Shown: positions 1-9,725, counted from the first letter of the stretch. The stretch: DNA of 64,000 bases from Spirochaetae bacterium HGW-Spirochaetae-1 (GCA_002839375.1 PGXY01000005.1:248001-312000), one strand, 5' to 3'. A program made the numbers and translations. Notes: a model not told the origin generated them from the sequence alone.

Positions 1-492
1 TGTTTCAATTACTCCCGAGATTCCCGGCGGAACCATGACGCGATGCAGTATACACGGCGATTCCTGTATCTCACCCACTACGGTTCCCGGCTTTACCGCG
101 TCTCCTTTCTTCGCCAGGACTTTGAGCGGCCATTTCTTTTCCGTGTCAAGAGGTGAAACTTTAATCCCCTTCCTGATATATGCGCCGCACCTTTCCTCTA
201 TACCTACCAGCGGCCTCTGTATGCCGTCATATATATTGGAAATAAGACCCGGTCCCAGAAGAACTGAAAGAGGACGTCCCGAGGATAGGACGGTATCTCC
301 GGGCCGCAGACCCGTATTATCTTCATAGACCTGTACAATGGTAACTTCATCGTGAAGACGGATAACCTCTCCCACCAGTCTGGACGGACCCACCTCGGCT
401 ATATCCAGCATGCTGACACCGCGCATACCCACGGCCTTTACAATGGGGCCATTCACATTGGTAATTGTGCCTGATAATACCGGATCATTCAT
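1..492 (-). CDS. ntpA: V/A-type ATPase catalytic subunit A, N-terminal part (ATPase 1)
   Basis: This is the N-terminal 164 residues of the catalytic A subunit of the peripheral V1/A1 head; the gene continues past the window edge. The start ATG at 492-490 follows a good ribosome site (GAGAGG). The translation carries the beta-barrel domain (GPIVKAVG, LVGEVIRL, VQVYEDNTG) and the start of the non-homologous insert (KKWPLKV, PPGISG). It aligns collinearly with the complete subunit A at 7950-9725 but is clearly divergent from it. The P-loop lies beyond the edge. It is the seventh gene of the minus-strand order G/H-C-I-K-F-E-A; B and D would be expected next, outside the window. Confidence 0.93.
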   Translation of the reverse strand, partial: MNDPVLSGTITNVNGPIVKAVGMRGVSMLDIAEVGPSRLVGEVIRLHDEVTIVQVYEDNTGLRPGDTVLSSGRPLSVLLGPGLISNIYDGIQRPLVGIEERCGAYIRKGIKVSPLDTEKKWPLKVLAKKGDAVKPGTVVGEIQESPCILHRVMVPPGISGVIET

Positions 493-533
493 CGTTGCTT
501 CCTCTCAGTTTTTCTCATCATGGCAGCTTTTTT

Positions 534-1184
534 TTAATTGTTTCCGAAGGGCGATAAGACCCCATATTCTTCAAGAACCGTATAGACGGCCCGTCTCAAC
601 CGATCCCTGTGCCGGTAAACAATACGGTCAATGCTCCCATTGTAAAGCATGCCTGATTCCTCGTGAAATATTTCGACACCCCCCATGGTTATACTCTCAT
701 CAACAGCGACTTCGCACTTTCCGGCCTTCGATCCCGCATATTTTTTAACCTTCTCTATCATGTCCCTGTCCGCGGGACCTATCTTTACGAGCAACATAGC
801 GCTACCTGTCATCTCGATAGCCTCATCAATATGACGAAATATAAAATCCGGATATTCGGGATTAAGACGCAATTTCTTCGCGGCATCACGGATCATAGTT
901 TCTATAAAGGATTCGATAATGGACAACCTGAGCTTTTTCTTTTCAATAACGGTCCTGTTTATAATTTTTGATTTTTCAAATTCTATTTCCCCGTCAGTCT
1001 GGTCATTCTCTTTCTTCCTGAATTCTTCCATTTCCCTTTCGTTATCGTTTTTGATTTTATCCATTTCCTCCGTGGTGAACCGATGTATCTCTTCAATTTT
1101 CCTGTTCACCTCCTGCTTCAATGAAGTCAGTATCCCCGCGGGGTCGCTTTGTGATGTTTCGTGTGCCTTTCTCTCATCATTCAT
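534..1184 (-). CDS. ntpE: V/A-type ATPase peripheral stalk subunit E (ATPase 1)
   Basis: The protein has 216 residues. The first 110 or so are highly charged and coiled-coil-like, rich in Glu and Lys. The C-terminal half is globular and includes the segments GGVEIF and DRIVYRHR near the end, as in V/A-ATPase subunit E. It forms the peripheral stator stalk together with the G/H subunit, linking the head to subunit I. It lies between subunits F and A of the same operon, with short gaps. It is longer and more acidic at the N-terminus than the paralogue at 11078-11668, and its similarity to that paralogue is weak. The ribosome site is modest (AGGA about 12 bases upstream). Confidence 0.85.
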   Translation of the reverse strand: MNDERKAHETSQSDPAGILTSLKQEVNRKIEEIHRFTTEEMDKIKNDNEREMEEFRKKENDQTDGEIEFEKSKIINRTVIEKKKLRLSIIESFIETMIRDAAKKLRLNPEYPDFIFRHIDEAIEMTGSAMLLVKIGPADRDMIEKVKKYAGSKAGKCEVAVDESITMGGVEIFHEESGMLYNGSIDRIVYRHRDRLRRAVYTVLEEYGVLSPFGNN

Positions 1185-1217
1185 GTCAGGTTATATCCTT
1201 GCTCCGAAAGCTCTCTG

Positions 1218-1523
1218 TTAAATAGCCACACCCAGGGCCTCGGTTATATATCCCAGCAGGGATTTCTCAAATCCCCGGGCATCGTCAATGCCGGGGATCT
1301 GTATAACAACGGGGCGGCTGCGGAGAAGATTCAACTCGCCGATAAAAGCCTCTATATCCTCAACGCAGTCCCGCGTTACCACGACCACTGCCGGATCCTC
1401 TGACTGCATCAAGGTCTCCAGTACATCCCGGGCCGTTTCCCGTGCTGCCACACGGCCGTCTATTCCGGCAATACGAAAGGCATTTACGGTGTGGACATCC
1501 CCCATAATATAAATACTTTCCAT
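1218..1523 (-). CDS. ntpG: V/A-type ATPase central stalk subunit F (ATPase 1)
   Basis: The protein has 101 residues, the usual size for the small Rossmann-like F subunit (called G in the Enterococcus nomenclature), which sits on the rotor shaft with subunit D. It begins with the pattern IYIMGD followed by a hydrophobic strand and a conserved AFRIAGIDG segment; VVVVTRD and PVVIQIPG are the later strands. The start ATG has AGGGA five bases upstream. It lies seven bases after subunit K and before subunit E, so translation is probably coupled within the operon. Confidence 0.88.
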   Translation of the reverse strand: MESIYIMGDVHTVNAFRIAGIDGRVAARETARDVLETLMQSEDPAVVVVTRDCVEDIEAFIGELNLLRSRPVVIQIPGIDDARGFEKSLLGYITEALGVAI

Positions 1524-1530
1524 AGAATCC

Positions 1531-1899
1531 CTATATCTTGTTCAGGATCATGATGGCGATGATGAGCCCGTATATGGCTATCCCTTCGGCCATGCCCAGA
1601 AACACCAGGGCCCGGCCTCCCACTTCCGGCTTTTCACTCATGGCCCCCATGGCAGCCGAACCTATCTTTGCCAGCGCATAGGCGCTGGTCATGCACGACA
1701 GGCCGACGGCCCCCATGGCCGCAAAGGTCATGGCAGCCCGGTCATAACTTTGCGCCGTCTTCAAACCTTCGTTAACCGCATCGGCGGCATAAATGTTTCC
1801 CTGGATACAGATAATCATCACTAAAAAGGCCGCCATGAGAAACAAAAACCGGATCACTTTCCTTTTCATGCCCATCATCATCCCTCCCGTAACATACAT
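1531..1899 (-). CDS. ntpK: V/A-type ATPase rotor ring subunit K, two-helix type (ATPase 1)
   Basis: The product has 122 residues from the first ATG. A signal-peptide-like hydrophobic N-terminus (about 17-38) is followed by a single membrane hairpin: helix 1 about 55-87 and helix 2 about 97-120. The ion-carrying carboxylate is Glu105 in the AEGIAIYG segment of helix 2, so there is one carboxylate per two-helix hairpin. No Gln equivalent to the Na+ ligand of known Na+ rings is evident in helix 1, so the ion cannot be assigned. The start at 1899 has GAGGAA upstream, directly after the subunit I stop. A second good site (GGGAGG) precedes a run of ATGs at 1881-1869, so the true start may lie there. 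Confidence 0.88.
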   Translation of the reverse strand: MYVTGGMMMGMKRKVIRFLFLMAAFLVMIICIQGNIYAADAVNEGLKTAQSYDRAAMTFAAMGAVGLSCMTSAYALAKIGSAAMGAMSEKPEVGGRALVFLGMAEGIAIYGLIIAIMILNKI

Positions 1900-1903
1900 A
1901 ATG

Positions 1904-3859
1904 TTATTTCCTCAGGGAAAACGGCTCAAAGGGCGTTCCATCTCCCTGGAAAAACCTGCTGAAGAATTCATAGTATTCCAGCCTCATGGACTGTATGCCG
2001 CATACCAGGCCTTCAAGCAGGATGATAAAAATGTTGCCGAAGATAAGAACCAGGTACACACCCGGCCCCGACATCTCCGGGTTTATTATTCCCGCCAGCG
2101 TGTATATGGCGATGCTCAATCCCGCATGGCTCAGGGCAAAGGCCCCGGCCCTGACAAAGGAAATTGTATTGCTTAAAAAACCGGAGAACATTTCGATTAA
2201 TTCCACTGCCGTCTCGACAATATATTCGAAGACCCCGTGGGGAAAAAGCCTGTCATGCACCTGAAACGGGTACAGTATGATATTTCTCATGATGAAAATT
2301 CCCACGGGGAAGCCAAGCCACAAAGCCAGCTCTTCCCGTGTCGGCAGTATTCCCTCGCGGACGAAACGAACGGCAATAAAAACCAGCATGAGGTAAACGA
2401 TAAGCCCCGGGAGCCCCTTCGTATCCAGCAGGGACCGGTCCCACCTGCCGGCAATAATGCCGTTTATGATATTCATAAGCACCGCCACGGTGATCAGCAG
2501 GGCGCCCATGACAATTGTGGCGAGAAAGAGCTCCATCATGTGCTCCATGGGATGAAACCACAGAGCCTGGATGATATGCTCGTTACTGAAAAAACTCCCG
2601 TAGAGAAAACCGAAAATTGTCGCTGAAATGCCGCAGGCGATGAGAATTCCGCCTCCATCGACCAGTGCCGGACGCCGTTCCATTCTCTTTCCGCCGATAT
2701 AGCGCAAAATAAATCCTGCAATTACAAGCACAAGTCCCTGGCCGGCATCGCCAAACATGACGCCGAACATAAGCACGAAAGAAAAGGCTGTCAGCGGCGT
2801 CGGATCCGCCTCGTCATTGCCGGGCATACCCAGGTTTTTCACAAGAAGCTCGAAAGGCCTGAACAAAAAATTATTTCTCAGGTTCACCGGTGCCTGGCGC
2901 CGGAATATCCATCTTTCTTTTTTTGATGAGACGTGGAGAAAATAACTATCTCCGCATATTTCATGCAGCACCTTTTCCAATCCCGGCACATCATCATGGT
3001 CAGCCCAGCCCGAGACGACAAGAACCTCTTCGGAAACGAGATGTTTTTCCCGGGCTCCCCTTATTTTCAATAGAACGGTATAACTCCCATAAATTTCCGT
3101 CATGGAGGGAATCCATGCCTCGAGGAAAAGCCGAAAACGTTCTTCCACCCGCGCACTCCTTTTATCCAGGTCCTCCCTTCTTTTATCAAGTCGCCGTATC
3201 TCATTCTGCAGTTTTTCACCGCCGGTCAGCATATCACTCCGGTCCCTGAATCCGTAGCGTGACAGTATGCCCATGACGTGCTCCCTGTATTTCTCCAAAG
3301 TCACACATACCGTGTAGGGACCGGCGCTCACCAGGTACGAACCAGCGCACTCACGCAGATCATCGGCATTCACCATCCTGTCCGTTTCACCCCAGATGAC
3401 GGTACATAGTTTCATGGACTTTAGCCCTTCAATGTCAATATCCAACTTCAGTAATTTCAACAGATCATTTTTTTTCTCATCAATTTCACTTATGGCGCCG
3501 TCAATCCTTGATTTAAGGGATTCATACTTTTCTTTCTTTACCTGTACGTCATTGATAAACCGAACATCGTCATCGAGTCGGCGGGAAAAAAGTTTTTCCT
3601 CATTCTGAAGGAACAATTCATAATCAAATTCCTCCAGCGTTTCTGGATCATATTCTTCAAGAAATTTCCCGGCCGAAACAAATGCATACATACTATCCTT
3701 TTCGCCATCCGTATCCGGTTTTCTTTTTAGCACTGCACGTTCATCGTCGACTTCGCTGAAATGGACATACTCGCGATTTCCCAGTTCATATATCAGCCCG
3801 TTATAATGCTTCTTAGTTATAACAAGGCTTATTTTACGTATGTCCGATTTTACAAACAT
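1904..3859 (-). CDS. ntpI: V/A-type ATPase membrane stator subunit I (ATPase 1)
   Basis: About 651 residues, the bacterial equivalent of eukaryotic subunit a. The N-terminal half is a soluble alpha/beta and coiled-coil arm that anchors the peripheral stalks. The C-terminal half, from about residue 340, holds seven or eight membrane helices that form the ion half-channels. Recognisable segments are TPLTAFSFVLMFG and FGDAGQGL at the first membrane helices and NTISFVRAGAFAL near the end, which carries the channel Arg. The ATG at 3859 overlaps the subunit C stop as TGATG, so I prefer it to an in-frame TTG at 3871. The paralogue is at 12236-14245. Confidence 0.93.
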   Translation of the reverse strand: MFVKSDIRKISLVITKKHYNGLIYELGNREYVHFSEVDDERAVLKRKPDTDGEKDSMYAFVSAGKFLEEYDPETLEEFDYELFLQNEEKLFSRRLDDDVRFINDVQVKKEKYESLKSRIDGAISEIDEKKNDLLKLLKLDIDIEGLKSMKLCTVIWGETDRMVNADDLRECAGSYLVSAGPYTVCVTLEKYREHVMGILSRYGFRDRSDMLTGGEKLQNEIRRLDKRREDLDKRSARVEERFRLFLEAWIPSMTEIYGSYTVLLKIRGAREKHLVSEEVLVVSGWADHDDVPGLEKVLHEICGDSYFLHVSSKKERWIFRRQAPVNLRNNFLFRPFELLVKNLGMPGNDEADPTPLTAFSFVLMFGVMFGDAGQGLVLVIAGFILRYIGGKRMERRPALVDGGGILIACGISATIFGFLYGSFFSNEHIIQALWFHPMEHMMELFLATIVMGALLITVAVLMNIINGIIAGRWDRSLLDTKGLPGLIVYLMLVFIAVRFVREGILPTREELALWLGFPVGIFIMRNIILYPFQVHDRLFPHGVFEYIVETAVELIEMFSGFLSNTISFVRAGAFALSHAGLSIAIYTLAGIINPEMSGPGVYLVLIFGNIFIILLEGLVCGIQSMRLEYYEFFSRFFQGDGTPFEPFSLRK

Positions 3860-4845
3860 CACACCCCGCAAATTATCCTTTTCCGCAGTTCATCGCGGGG
3901 ATAGTTGAATCGAATTCCCTCCATGACGGCGAAAATATTTTTGATCTGAAAATGCAGAAGGATGAGATAGCAGATAACGGGATTGACCGAATGATACTGG
4001 CGATAGAAAAATTTCCCGACCCTCGACCACAAAACATATTCCAGTTCACGCTCAAACAGGGAAAGATCGCTTCCCGCTTCACCATCAGCAGCCGGTAATG
4101 ACCGTTTCAGAATACCCTCCATGATCTTTTCCCATTTCTTCACCTGTTCCTCAGCAATGCCGAACCCTCCAGCAGGCTCCAGAAATTTCCTCATATATTC
4201 ACCACTAGCCCCATCATTCATGTCATAATACCTCTTCAGGCGTTCTCTCCATGTTATTCGTATATATGCCGCGGCACCGGCACAGATGGTGAAAATGTCT
4301 CCACGAAGCGTAGATGGAATTCGCCCCGGCACAAGAAAAATATATCTGAGAAGAAACCGGTCAGCATCCATCAGCGCATCTGCAGGGGAGAGATCATCAC
4401 GGGAAGACACAATGGAAGCCAGGTAGGATGTATGCGTCAATGTACGCATCACTTCCATCGTTATTTCCTGGTTCAAAACATCCCTTTCAAGGCTCTGGTG
4501 CGGCGATATGTCATACCATTGCCGTATATGGACATCCTGACCGGCAGCCCCGGTCAGGGCAAGTTTCAGATTCCGTATTTCGTAGCATCTCAGGAAGGAT
4601 AATAAGAGCTCCTGGTAAAAACGGCTGGCGCCATAGAGATCGACAACAACACGGATCTGCTGCCTGAATACATACTCCTTTGCTTTCAGAAAATCATCAT
4701 GCAGCATCCCGGGAGGGATGCCCGGCGCCGCCCCCTGCACGTTTCCTGTCCCCAGCATCTCGGCGTAATCTTTTTCCGAGAGCAGGTATCCGTGCAGCGC
4801 GTATACTTTTGCATGAACATAATCCCTGTCAGCAAAGCATCCCAT
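3859..4845 (-). CDS. ntpC: V/A-type ATPase subunit C (d-like rotor adaptor, ATPase 1)
   Basis: The protein has 328 residues, the usual size for subunit C/d, a helical cup that couples the central shaft to the membrane ring. The diagnostic segments are EIRNLKLAL in the middle and the C-terminal LLHFQIKNIFAVMEGIRF pattern, typical of the family. The ATG is preceded by AGGAG at close spacing. The stop overlaps the start of subunit I, and subunit G/H ends 14 bases upstream. This C gene comes second in the operon, whereas in the neighbouring ATPase it is fifth (10057-11064). The two operons therefore differ in gene order as well as sequence. Confidence 0.85.
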   Translation of the reverse strand: MGCFADRDYVHAKVYALHGYLLSEKDYAEMLGTGNVQGAAPGIPPGMLHDDFLKAKEYVFRQQIRVVVDLYGASRFYQELLLSFLRCYEIRNLKLALTGAAGQDVHIRQWYDISPHQSLERDVLNQEITMEVMRTLTHTSYLASIVSSRDDLSPADALMDADRFLLRYIFLVPGRIPSTLRGDIFTICAGAAAYIRITWRERLKRYYDMNDGASGEYMRKFLEPAGGFGIAEEQVKKWEKIMEGILKRSLPAADGEAGSDLSLFERELEYVLWSRVGKFFYRQYHSVNPVICYLILLHFQIKNIFAVMEGIRFNYPRDELRKRIICGV

Positions 4846-4859
4846 GGGGGCTCCTGTAT

Positions 4860-5168
4860 TTAAATTTTAAGCAGTAAATCCACTATAACATCCTCAACCT
4901 TTCTGCATAATTCATGATTTCCGCCAAGTTTCTCCCCTTCAGCCCTTACGGCATCAAGCGAGTGAGCCGAACTTTCTTTTACTTCCCGTATCGCTCTGTT
5001 TTTTCTTGCTATATTTTCCTCCCTTATTTTTGCCTGGAGTGCATGTCGATTTCCCTGCTCTGCGAGTCTGAAATCATCAAGATTTTTCCTCGCCGCACCG
5101 CGGGCCTCATCAATAGCCATTGACGACTCCTGCTCCACATCAAGAATATGTTTGATAGTCTCATCCAT
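4860..5168 (-). CDS. ntpF: V/A-type ATPase peripheral stalk subunit G/H (ATPase 1)
   Basis: The protein has 102 residues and is almost entirely predicted helix, rich in Ala, Glu, Arg and Lys, with the pattern DVEQESSMAIDEARGAARKN typical of the peripheral stalk coiled-coil subunit. It pairs with subunit E to form the stator. It is the first clear ATPase gene of this operon. The ribosome site is weak. It starts 41 bases downstream of the gene at 5209-5730, so that gene may be co-transcribed. Low-complexity coiled coils are hard to assign from sequence alone; the call rests on position, size and composition together. Confidence 0.78.
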   Translation of the reverse strand: MDETIKHILDVEQESSMAIDEARGAARKNLDDFRLAEQGNRHALQAKIREENIARKNRAIREVKESSAHSLDAVRAEGEKLGGNHELCRKVEDVIVDLLLKI

Positions 5169-5208
5169 GATGATTTACGCATTTATAGGTACACATGTCG
5201 TTCATCAT

Positions 5209-5730
5209 TTACTTGTTATAAAATGAATTCTCAAAGAAAATCGTCTCCGCTTGTGCCGGATCAATGGTGCCAAATTCTTTCAGCTTTTCGTGCATGGCCT
5301 CGATATATCCCCTGATAGTATAGTATTCGGCCCTGTCGAAGAAGAGAATAATCCGGTCATTCAGCTCCCGCATCTGATGAAGCTGAAAGGCCGAATCAAA
5401 GGCGCTTTCATGTACGACAAAAACCCACAGTGTTCTCCGCAATACGACGGAGGCCCGGTGCACCTCGCAGAGCGGTATGCCCATCCTGAACAGCTCCTTG
5501 CCCTGGTCCGCGTAGCTCCTGCCTATTTCCTCCTTGGTAGTATCGTAGCTTATCCACTGGCCCATGTTCTTCAATATCATCTTGGCCTTGTTCTCCACAA
5601 ACTTCGTGTTATGCTCCGTATACGATGATGTGGTAGGATCAGCCAGGAGGCCCTTTATCCATCGTTTAACTATGAGATCGGCATGCTTCTCAACCAGTTC
5701 AACCAGCTTGTCGGAAATCAAATGTAACAT
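5209..5730 (-). CDS. Small soluble helical protein, RsbRD N-terminal-like (tentative)
   Basis: The product has 173 residues. An upstream in-frame ATG at 5814 would add 28 residues, but the ATG at 5730 has a strong GGAGG at ideal spacing, so I use that start. The protein is all-helical in appearance with no signal peptide or membrane segment. Its opening (LVELVEKHADLIVKRW) and the central EIGRSYADQGKELFRMGIPLCEVHRA resemble the globin-like sensor domain at the N-terminus of RsbR/RsbRD stressosome proteins, without the usual output domain. This resemblance is from memory and uncertain. It sits alone between the two V-ATPase gene sets, in the same orientation, which makes a link with ATPase expression or activity possible but unproven. 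Confidence 0.4.
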   Translation of the reverse strand: MLHLISDKLVELVEKHADLIVKRWIKGLLADPTTSSYTEHNTKFVENKAKMILKNMGQWISYDTTKEEIGRSYADQGKELFRMGIPLCEVHRASVVLRRTLWVFVVHESAFDSAFQLHQMRELNDRIILFFDRAEYYTIRGYIEAMHEKLKEFGTIDPAQAETIFFENSFYNK

Positions 5731-5809
5731 TGTGTACCTCCATGATATAAAATAGAAATTCACCCCGCAGATAATCGTCACGATACGAAGCAACGAATAT
5801 TTACAGGCA

Positions 5810-5848
5810 TGCACGTATATTTTTTTTATATAAAAAGTTACACGTGCA
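5810..5848. repeat. 10-bp inverted repeat between the two V-ATPase operons
   Basis: The arms are TGCACGTATA (5810-5819) and TACACGTGCA (5839-5848), complementary except for one position that would be a G-U pair in RNA. They surround a 19-base A/T-only core containing T8. The element is 80 bases upstream of the start of the 5209-5730 gene and 62 bases beyond the end of subunit D of ATPase 2. It could be an operator, a terminator or an RNA processing hairpin. No T-run follows the second arm on the minus strand, so a classic terminator is less likely. Confidence 0.6.
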
Positions 5849-5909
5849 TATTCAGTTTAACAAATCTACCGGCATCAGTCAAAATATTTGGAATATTTTA
5901 TCAATTTTC

Positions 5910-6581
5910 CTAAAGTGACGGATACCTGCTGACACCGGGATAGGCCGATACCTGCGCACGGGGCGCCCTGACAATATCTTTGATCCGCATAAGCTGGGTC
6001 TTGGTGTTTCTTTCATTCTCTTCTAGTTTCATAGTGATATAGCGTATAGTCTCTTCAATATTTGGAATTAAAATATACTCCAGTGCATTTACCCGTCTCT
6101 TGGTCTTTTCAATTTCATTGGCCACCATCATTGCCTGCTTTTCCCTGCCGGCAAGTACCACCAGGCTCTGGGCTGCGTCCCTGAACAGGGAAAGCGAATA
6201 ATCCAGGCCCTGGGAAGTCTGTACAAAGCCGTAGCCTCCCGTACTCTGCCGGTCAAGACCCAGGGTAAATTCTGGGACACGGAGATTGAGCCGCGGCACC
6301 AGGGTAATTTCAAGATCACTGCTGCCGCCCGATGACATCAAAGCAGAAGCCACAGCCTCGGGGAAAGTCACATACCCGGCAAAGGTCATAAAATTACCGG
6401 CCTGGGCAAGTTTTGCGTCCACAAGCGCCCTGGACTGCCACATTTCACGGGCAAGTTTCAGCACTATCCGAATAAGCTCATCCAGTTTGTCCTTTAGAAG
6501 TTTGTGACCCCTGCGGGCCAGCACCAGTTTTTTCCTGAGCTTCAGTAGCTCCATGCGCGTAGGGCTGACATCAAGAATCAT
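5910..6581 (-). CDS. ntpD: V/A-type ATPase central shaft subunit D (ATPase 2)
   Basis: The protein has 223 residues. Long antiparallel helices at both ends (about 1-70 and 130-205) form the rotating shaft inside the A3B3 head. The N-terminal [28 protein letters not shown] pattern is diagnostic for V/A-ATPase subunit D. The start overlaps the end of subunit B by 11 bases. It is the last gene of the operon order G/H-I-K-E-C-F-A-B-D; an A+T-rich gap with an inverted repeat follows. Confidence 0.95.
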   Translation of the reverse strand: MILDVSPTRMELLKLRKKLVLARRGHKLLKDKLDELIRIVLKLAREMWQSRALVDAKLAQAGNFMTFAGYVTFPEAVASALMSSGGSSDLEITLVPRLNLRVPEFTLGLDRQSTGGYGFVQTSQGLDYSLSLFRDAAQSLVVLAGREKQAMMVANEIEKTKRRVNALEYILIPNIEETIRYITMKLEENERNTKTQLMRIKDIVRAPRAQVSAYPGVSRYPSL

Positions 6582-7953
6582 TCTCCCTCCCGAGAAAGAG
6601 GTCCATGAGTTTCAGATTAATACGCTTCAGTTCCTGTCGCGGGAAAACCTTCAGGAGGGACCATCCAAGATCAAGTGTCTCTACAATGGACCGGTTGGCG
6701 TAATATCCCTGGGAAACATACAGTTTTTCGAATTCCCCGGCAAAGCTGTAATATATTTTATCAATCTCTGAAAGCGCCGATTCACCGAGAATGACGGCTA
6801 GTTCCTGCATCTCCTTACCCCGGGCATAAGCGGCAAACAGCTGATTGGAGAGATCGGCATGATCCTCCCTGGTCTTGCCCTCGCCGATTCCCTTGTCCTT
6901 GAGGCGCGAAAGGGAAGGCAGCACATCAACGGGAGGATCAATGTTTTTCCGATACAGACTCCGTGAAAGGATTATCTGTCCTTCGGTTATGTATCCTGTC
7001 AGGTCCGGTATGGGATGGGTCTTGTCGTCCTCGGGCATGGTTAGTATGGGAATCATGGTGATGGATCCCTTTCTCCCCTTTATCCTGCAGGAACGTTCAT
7101 AAATAGTGGAGAGGTCCGTATATAAATATCCGGGATAGCCCCGGCGCCCCGGCACCTCCTTCCGGGCAGAGGCAATCTCCCGCAACGACTCACAGTAGTT
7201 TGTAAAATCGGTAAGTATGACCAGTACGTGCATATCCATTTCAAATGCCAGGTATTCGGCCGCCGTAAGGGCGACACGCGGCGTAGCAATCCGCTCAATG
7301 GCCGGATCATCGGCAAGATTAATATAGAGCACCGATCTCTCCAGGGCTCCCGATTCCACGAACTCACGCATAAAGAAATCCGACTCCTCGTAGGTAATCC
7401 CCATGGCCCCGAATACGACGGCAAAGCTCTCCTCTTTCCCCAGCACCGAGGCCTGCCGAGCGATCTGCGCCGCCAGTTTGTTATGCGGCAAACCAGATCC
7501 CGAGAATAGGGGGAGCTTCTGACCGCGCACCAGCGGGTTGAGCCCGTCTATGGAGGATATGCCGGTTTGTATGAATTCATTGGGATAATCCCTGGCGAAG
7601 GGATTTATAGGCGCTCCATTTATATCCAGCATTTTTTCCGGCAGAATATCGGGTCCGTCATCAATGGTCCTCCCCATGCCATTGAATATTCTCCCCAGCA
7701 TGTCGGGAGAAACGGCAAGCTCAACGCCCCGGCCCTGAAAACTGATTCCCGTTTCCGGCACATCGATGCCGCTCGTCCCTTCAAAGACCTGCACGAGGGC
7801 CGTGTCATATTCCAGTTCAATGACCTTGCCCCGGCGTTTTTCTCCCGTGGGGAGTATAATCTCCACCAGTTCCTCGTTTTTAACACGCCTCACATCATCG
7901 ACGAGGATAAGGGGACCGACGATATTCTTGATCGTTTTATATTCCCTTCTCAT
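6571..7953 (-). CDS. ntpB: V/A-type ATPase nucleotide-binding subunit B (ATPase 2)
   Basis: The protein has 460 residues, full length for the non-catalytic B subunit. It has no Walker A motif; at that position it reads GSGLPHN, as normal for B. Family landmarks are [19 protein letters not shown]-like text after residue 110, [12 protein letters not shown] and [15 protein letters not shown]. Three B subunits alternate with three A subunits in the head. The gene overlaps subunit A by 4 bases (ATGA) and subunit D by 11, indicating translational coupling. Confidence 0.96.
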   Translation of the reverse strand: MRREYKTIKNIVGPLILVDDVRRVKNEELVEIILPTGEKRRGKVIELEYDTALVQVFEGTSGIDVPETGISFQGRGVELAVSPDMLGRIFNGMGRTIDDGPDILPEKMLDINGAPINPFARDYPNEFIQTGISSIDGLNPLVRGQKLPLFSGSGLPHNKLAAQIARQASVLGKEESFAVVFGAMGITYEESDFFMREFVESGALERSVLYINLADDPAIERIATPRVALTAAEYLAFEMDMHVLVILTDFTNYCESLREIASARKEVPGRRGYPGYLYTDLSTIYERSCRIKGRKGSITMIPILTMPEDDKTHPIPDLTGYITEGQIILSRSLYRKNIDPPVDVLPSLSRLKDKGIGEGKTREDHADLSNQLFAAYARGKEMQELAVILGESALSEIDKIYYSFAGEFEKLYVSQGYYANRSIVETLDLGWSLLKVFPRQELKRINLKLMDLFLGRENDS

Positions 7954-9725
7954 GACGCACCCTCCCGGTTTCCGGCCAGGCGTTCCCCTATCTCTACATC
8001 GATAAGCTCCTTGATATCCTGTATTTTTTCCGTGTCTCCGTCGGGAATGAACTTGGCCCTGGCGATGTCCTGTTCAACATCCATCCGGTCGAAAAGCGTA
8101 TAAGCATGGCCTTCATCAACGATGGCCTTTCTGAGGCGGTCGCGGTAATACAGGATAAGATCCAGCATGAAAAACTGTTTTTTCAGGCTTGTATAGGTAT
8201 CGCTGTCATCGAAGGCGTTCTGGTGCAGAAAATCCTGCCGTATGATCCTGGCAATTTTCATGACGAGGCGATCGGGCGAACTGAGAGCCTCAATGCCGAC
8301 AAGTCGCACAATCTCCTCAAGCTCCGATTCCTGTTCGAGCAGCATGATGGTCTGCCGTTTCAGAACGGGGAACTCCGGGCTGACGCGCTCCGCCATGAAG
8401 GCTTCCATCTCGTTATCGTAAAGAGAATAGGACCTGAGCCAGCTGATGGCGGGAAAGTGCCGCTGGAATGCCAGCTTGTCCTCCAGGCTCCAGAAGACCT
8501 TTACCACGCGCAGCGTGGCCTGCACAACCGGGTCCGAGAGATCACCCCCTGCCGGCGATACGGCTCCTACAACAGAAAGGGCTCCCTCCCGCCCGTCGCT
8601 TCCCAGGCACTGGACACGGCCCGCCCGTTCATAAAAGGCCGCAACCTTTGACGCCAGGTAAGCGGGATACCCTTCTTCACCGGGCATTTCCTCCATCCTT
8701 CCGGAAATCTCCCTCATGGCCTCGGCCCACCGTGATGTTGAATCGGCCATGAGCGCCACGGAATATCCCATATCCCTGAAGTATTCAGCTATGGTGATCC
8801 CGGTGTAGACCGACGCCTCCCGGGCGGCCACGGGCATATTGGATGTATTGGCGATAAGCACCGTGCGTTTCATGAGCGGATACCCCGTCCGCGGATCTTT
8901 GAGCTCTGGAAACTCCTGGAGCACATCGGTCATCTCGTTTCCCCTCTCGCCGCAGCCCACATAGACGACTATGTCGGCATCGGCCCATTTGGCCAGCTGG
9001 TGCTGGACGACGGTCTTTCCCGATCCGAAGGGACCGGGAATGCAGGCCGTACCGCCCTTGGCCACGGGGTACAGGGTATCGATAACGCGCTGTCCCGTTG
9101 TGAGCATTTCTCCCGGCGGTATTTTTTTGACAATGGGCCGTCCCATCCTGACGGGCCAGACCTGCAGCATGGGCACTTCCTTTATGCCCGAGACAGTCTT
9201 TATGCGCGCCACCGGTTCCGTGATAGTGTAGTCCCCTTCAGTTATGGATTCTATGGTCCCCCCGATACCGCAGGGTACCATTATTTTATGCACCACAATT
9301 TCCGTTTCCTGGACCGTTCCCAGTATATCGCCTCCAACGACCTCCCTGCCGGGGGAAACCTCTGGCGTGAAATGCCATTTCCGCTCCCTGTCCAGGGCAG
9401 GAACATCAATACCCCGGGCGATAAAATCGCCCCACTTCTCCCGTATTTTATCCAGGGGCCGCTGGATACCGTCAAAAATGGACTCCATGAGCCCCGGCGC
9501 CAGTTCCACTGAAAGGGGCATGTCGGTCCTCTCTATTTCTTCGCGGGTTCCCACACCGGCAGTTTCCTCATAGACCTGGATCGACGCCGTATCTTCTTTA
9601 AGCTCGATTATCTCTCCCACAAGCCTTTTAGCGCCCACGCGCACCACATCATACATCCTGGCGCCCGACATGTTCTGCGCCACCACCAGCGGACCGGAGA
9701 TCTTTGTTATCATTCCTTTTTTCAC
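7950..9725 (-). CDS. ntpA: V/A-type ATPase catalytic subunit A (ATPase 2)
   Basis: The protein has 591 residues, full length for the catalytic subunit that binds and hydrolyses or synthesises ATP. Visible parts are the N-terminal beta-barrel, the A-specific non-homologous insert (about 110-190), the P-loop GPFGSGKT at 231-238 (Lys237), the catalytic Glu region GCGERGNEM just after, and the Walker B/arm region [12 protein letters not shown]. The ATG overlaps the subunit F stop (ATGA), and the stop overlaps the start of B. The partial gene at 1-492 is its paralogue from the second ATPase. Confidence 0.97.
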   Translation of the reverse strand: MKKGMITKISGPLVVAQNMSGARMYDVVRVGAKRLVGEIIELKEDTASIQVYEETAGVGTREEIERTDMPLSVELAPGLMESIFDGIQRPLDKIREKWGDFIARGIDVPALDRERKWHFTPEVSPGREVVGGDILGTVQETEIVVHKIMVPCGIGGTIESITEGDYTITEPVARIKTVSGIKEVPMLQVWPVRMGRPIVKKIPPGEMLTTGQRVIDTLYPVAKGGTACIPGPFGSGKTVVQHQLAKWADADIVVYVGCGERGNEMTDVLQEFPELKDPRTGYPLMKRTVLIANTSNMPVAAREASVYTGITIAEYFRDMGYSVALMADSTSRWAEAMREISGRMEEMPGEEGYPAYLASKVAAFYERAGRVQCLGSDGREGALSVVGAVSPAGGDLSDPVVQATLRVVKVFWSLEDKLAFQRHFPAISWLRSYSLYDNEMEAFMAERVSPEFPVLKRQTIMLLEQESELEEIVRLVGIEALSSPDRLVMKIARIIRQDFLHQNAFDDSDTYTSLKKQFFMLDLILYYRDRLRKAIVDEGHAYTLFDRMDVEQDIARAKFIPDGDTEKIQDIKELIDVEIGERLAGNREGAS

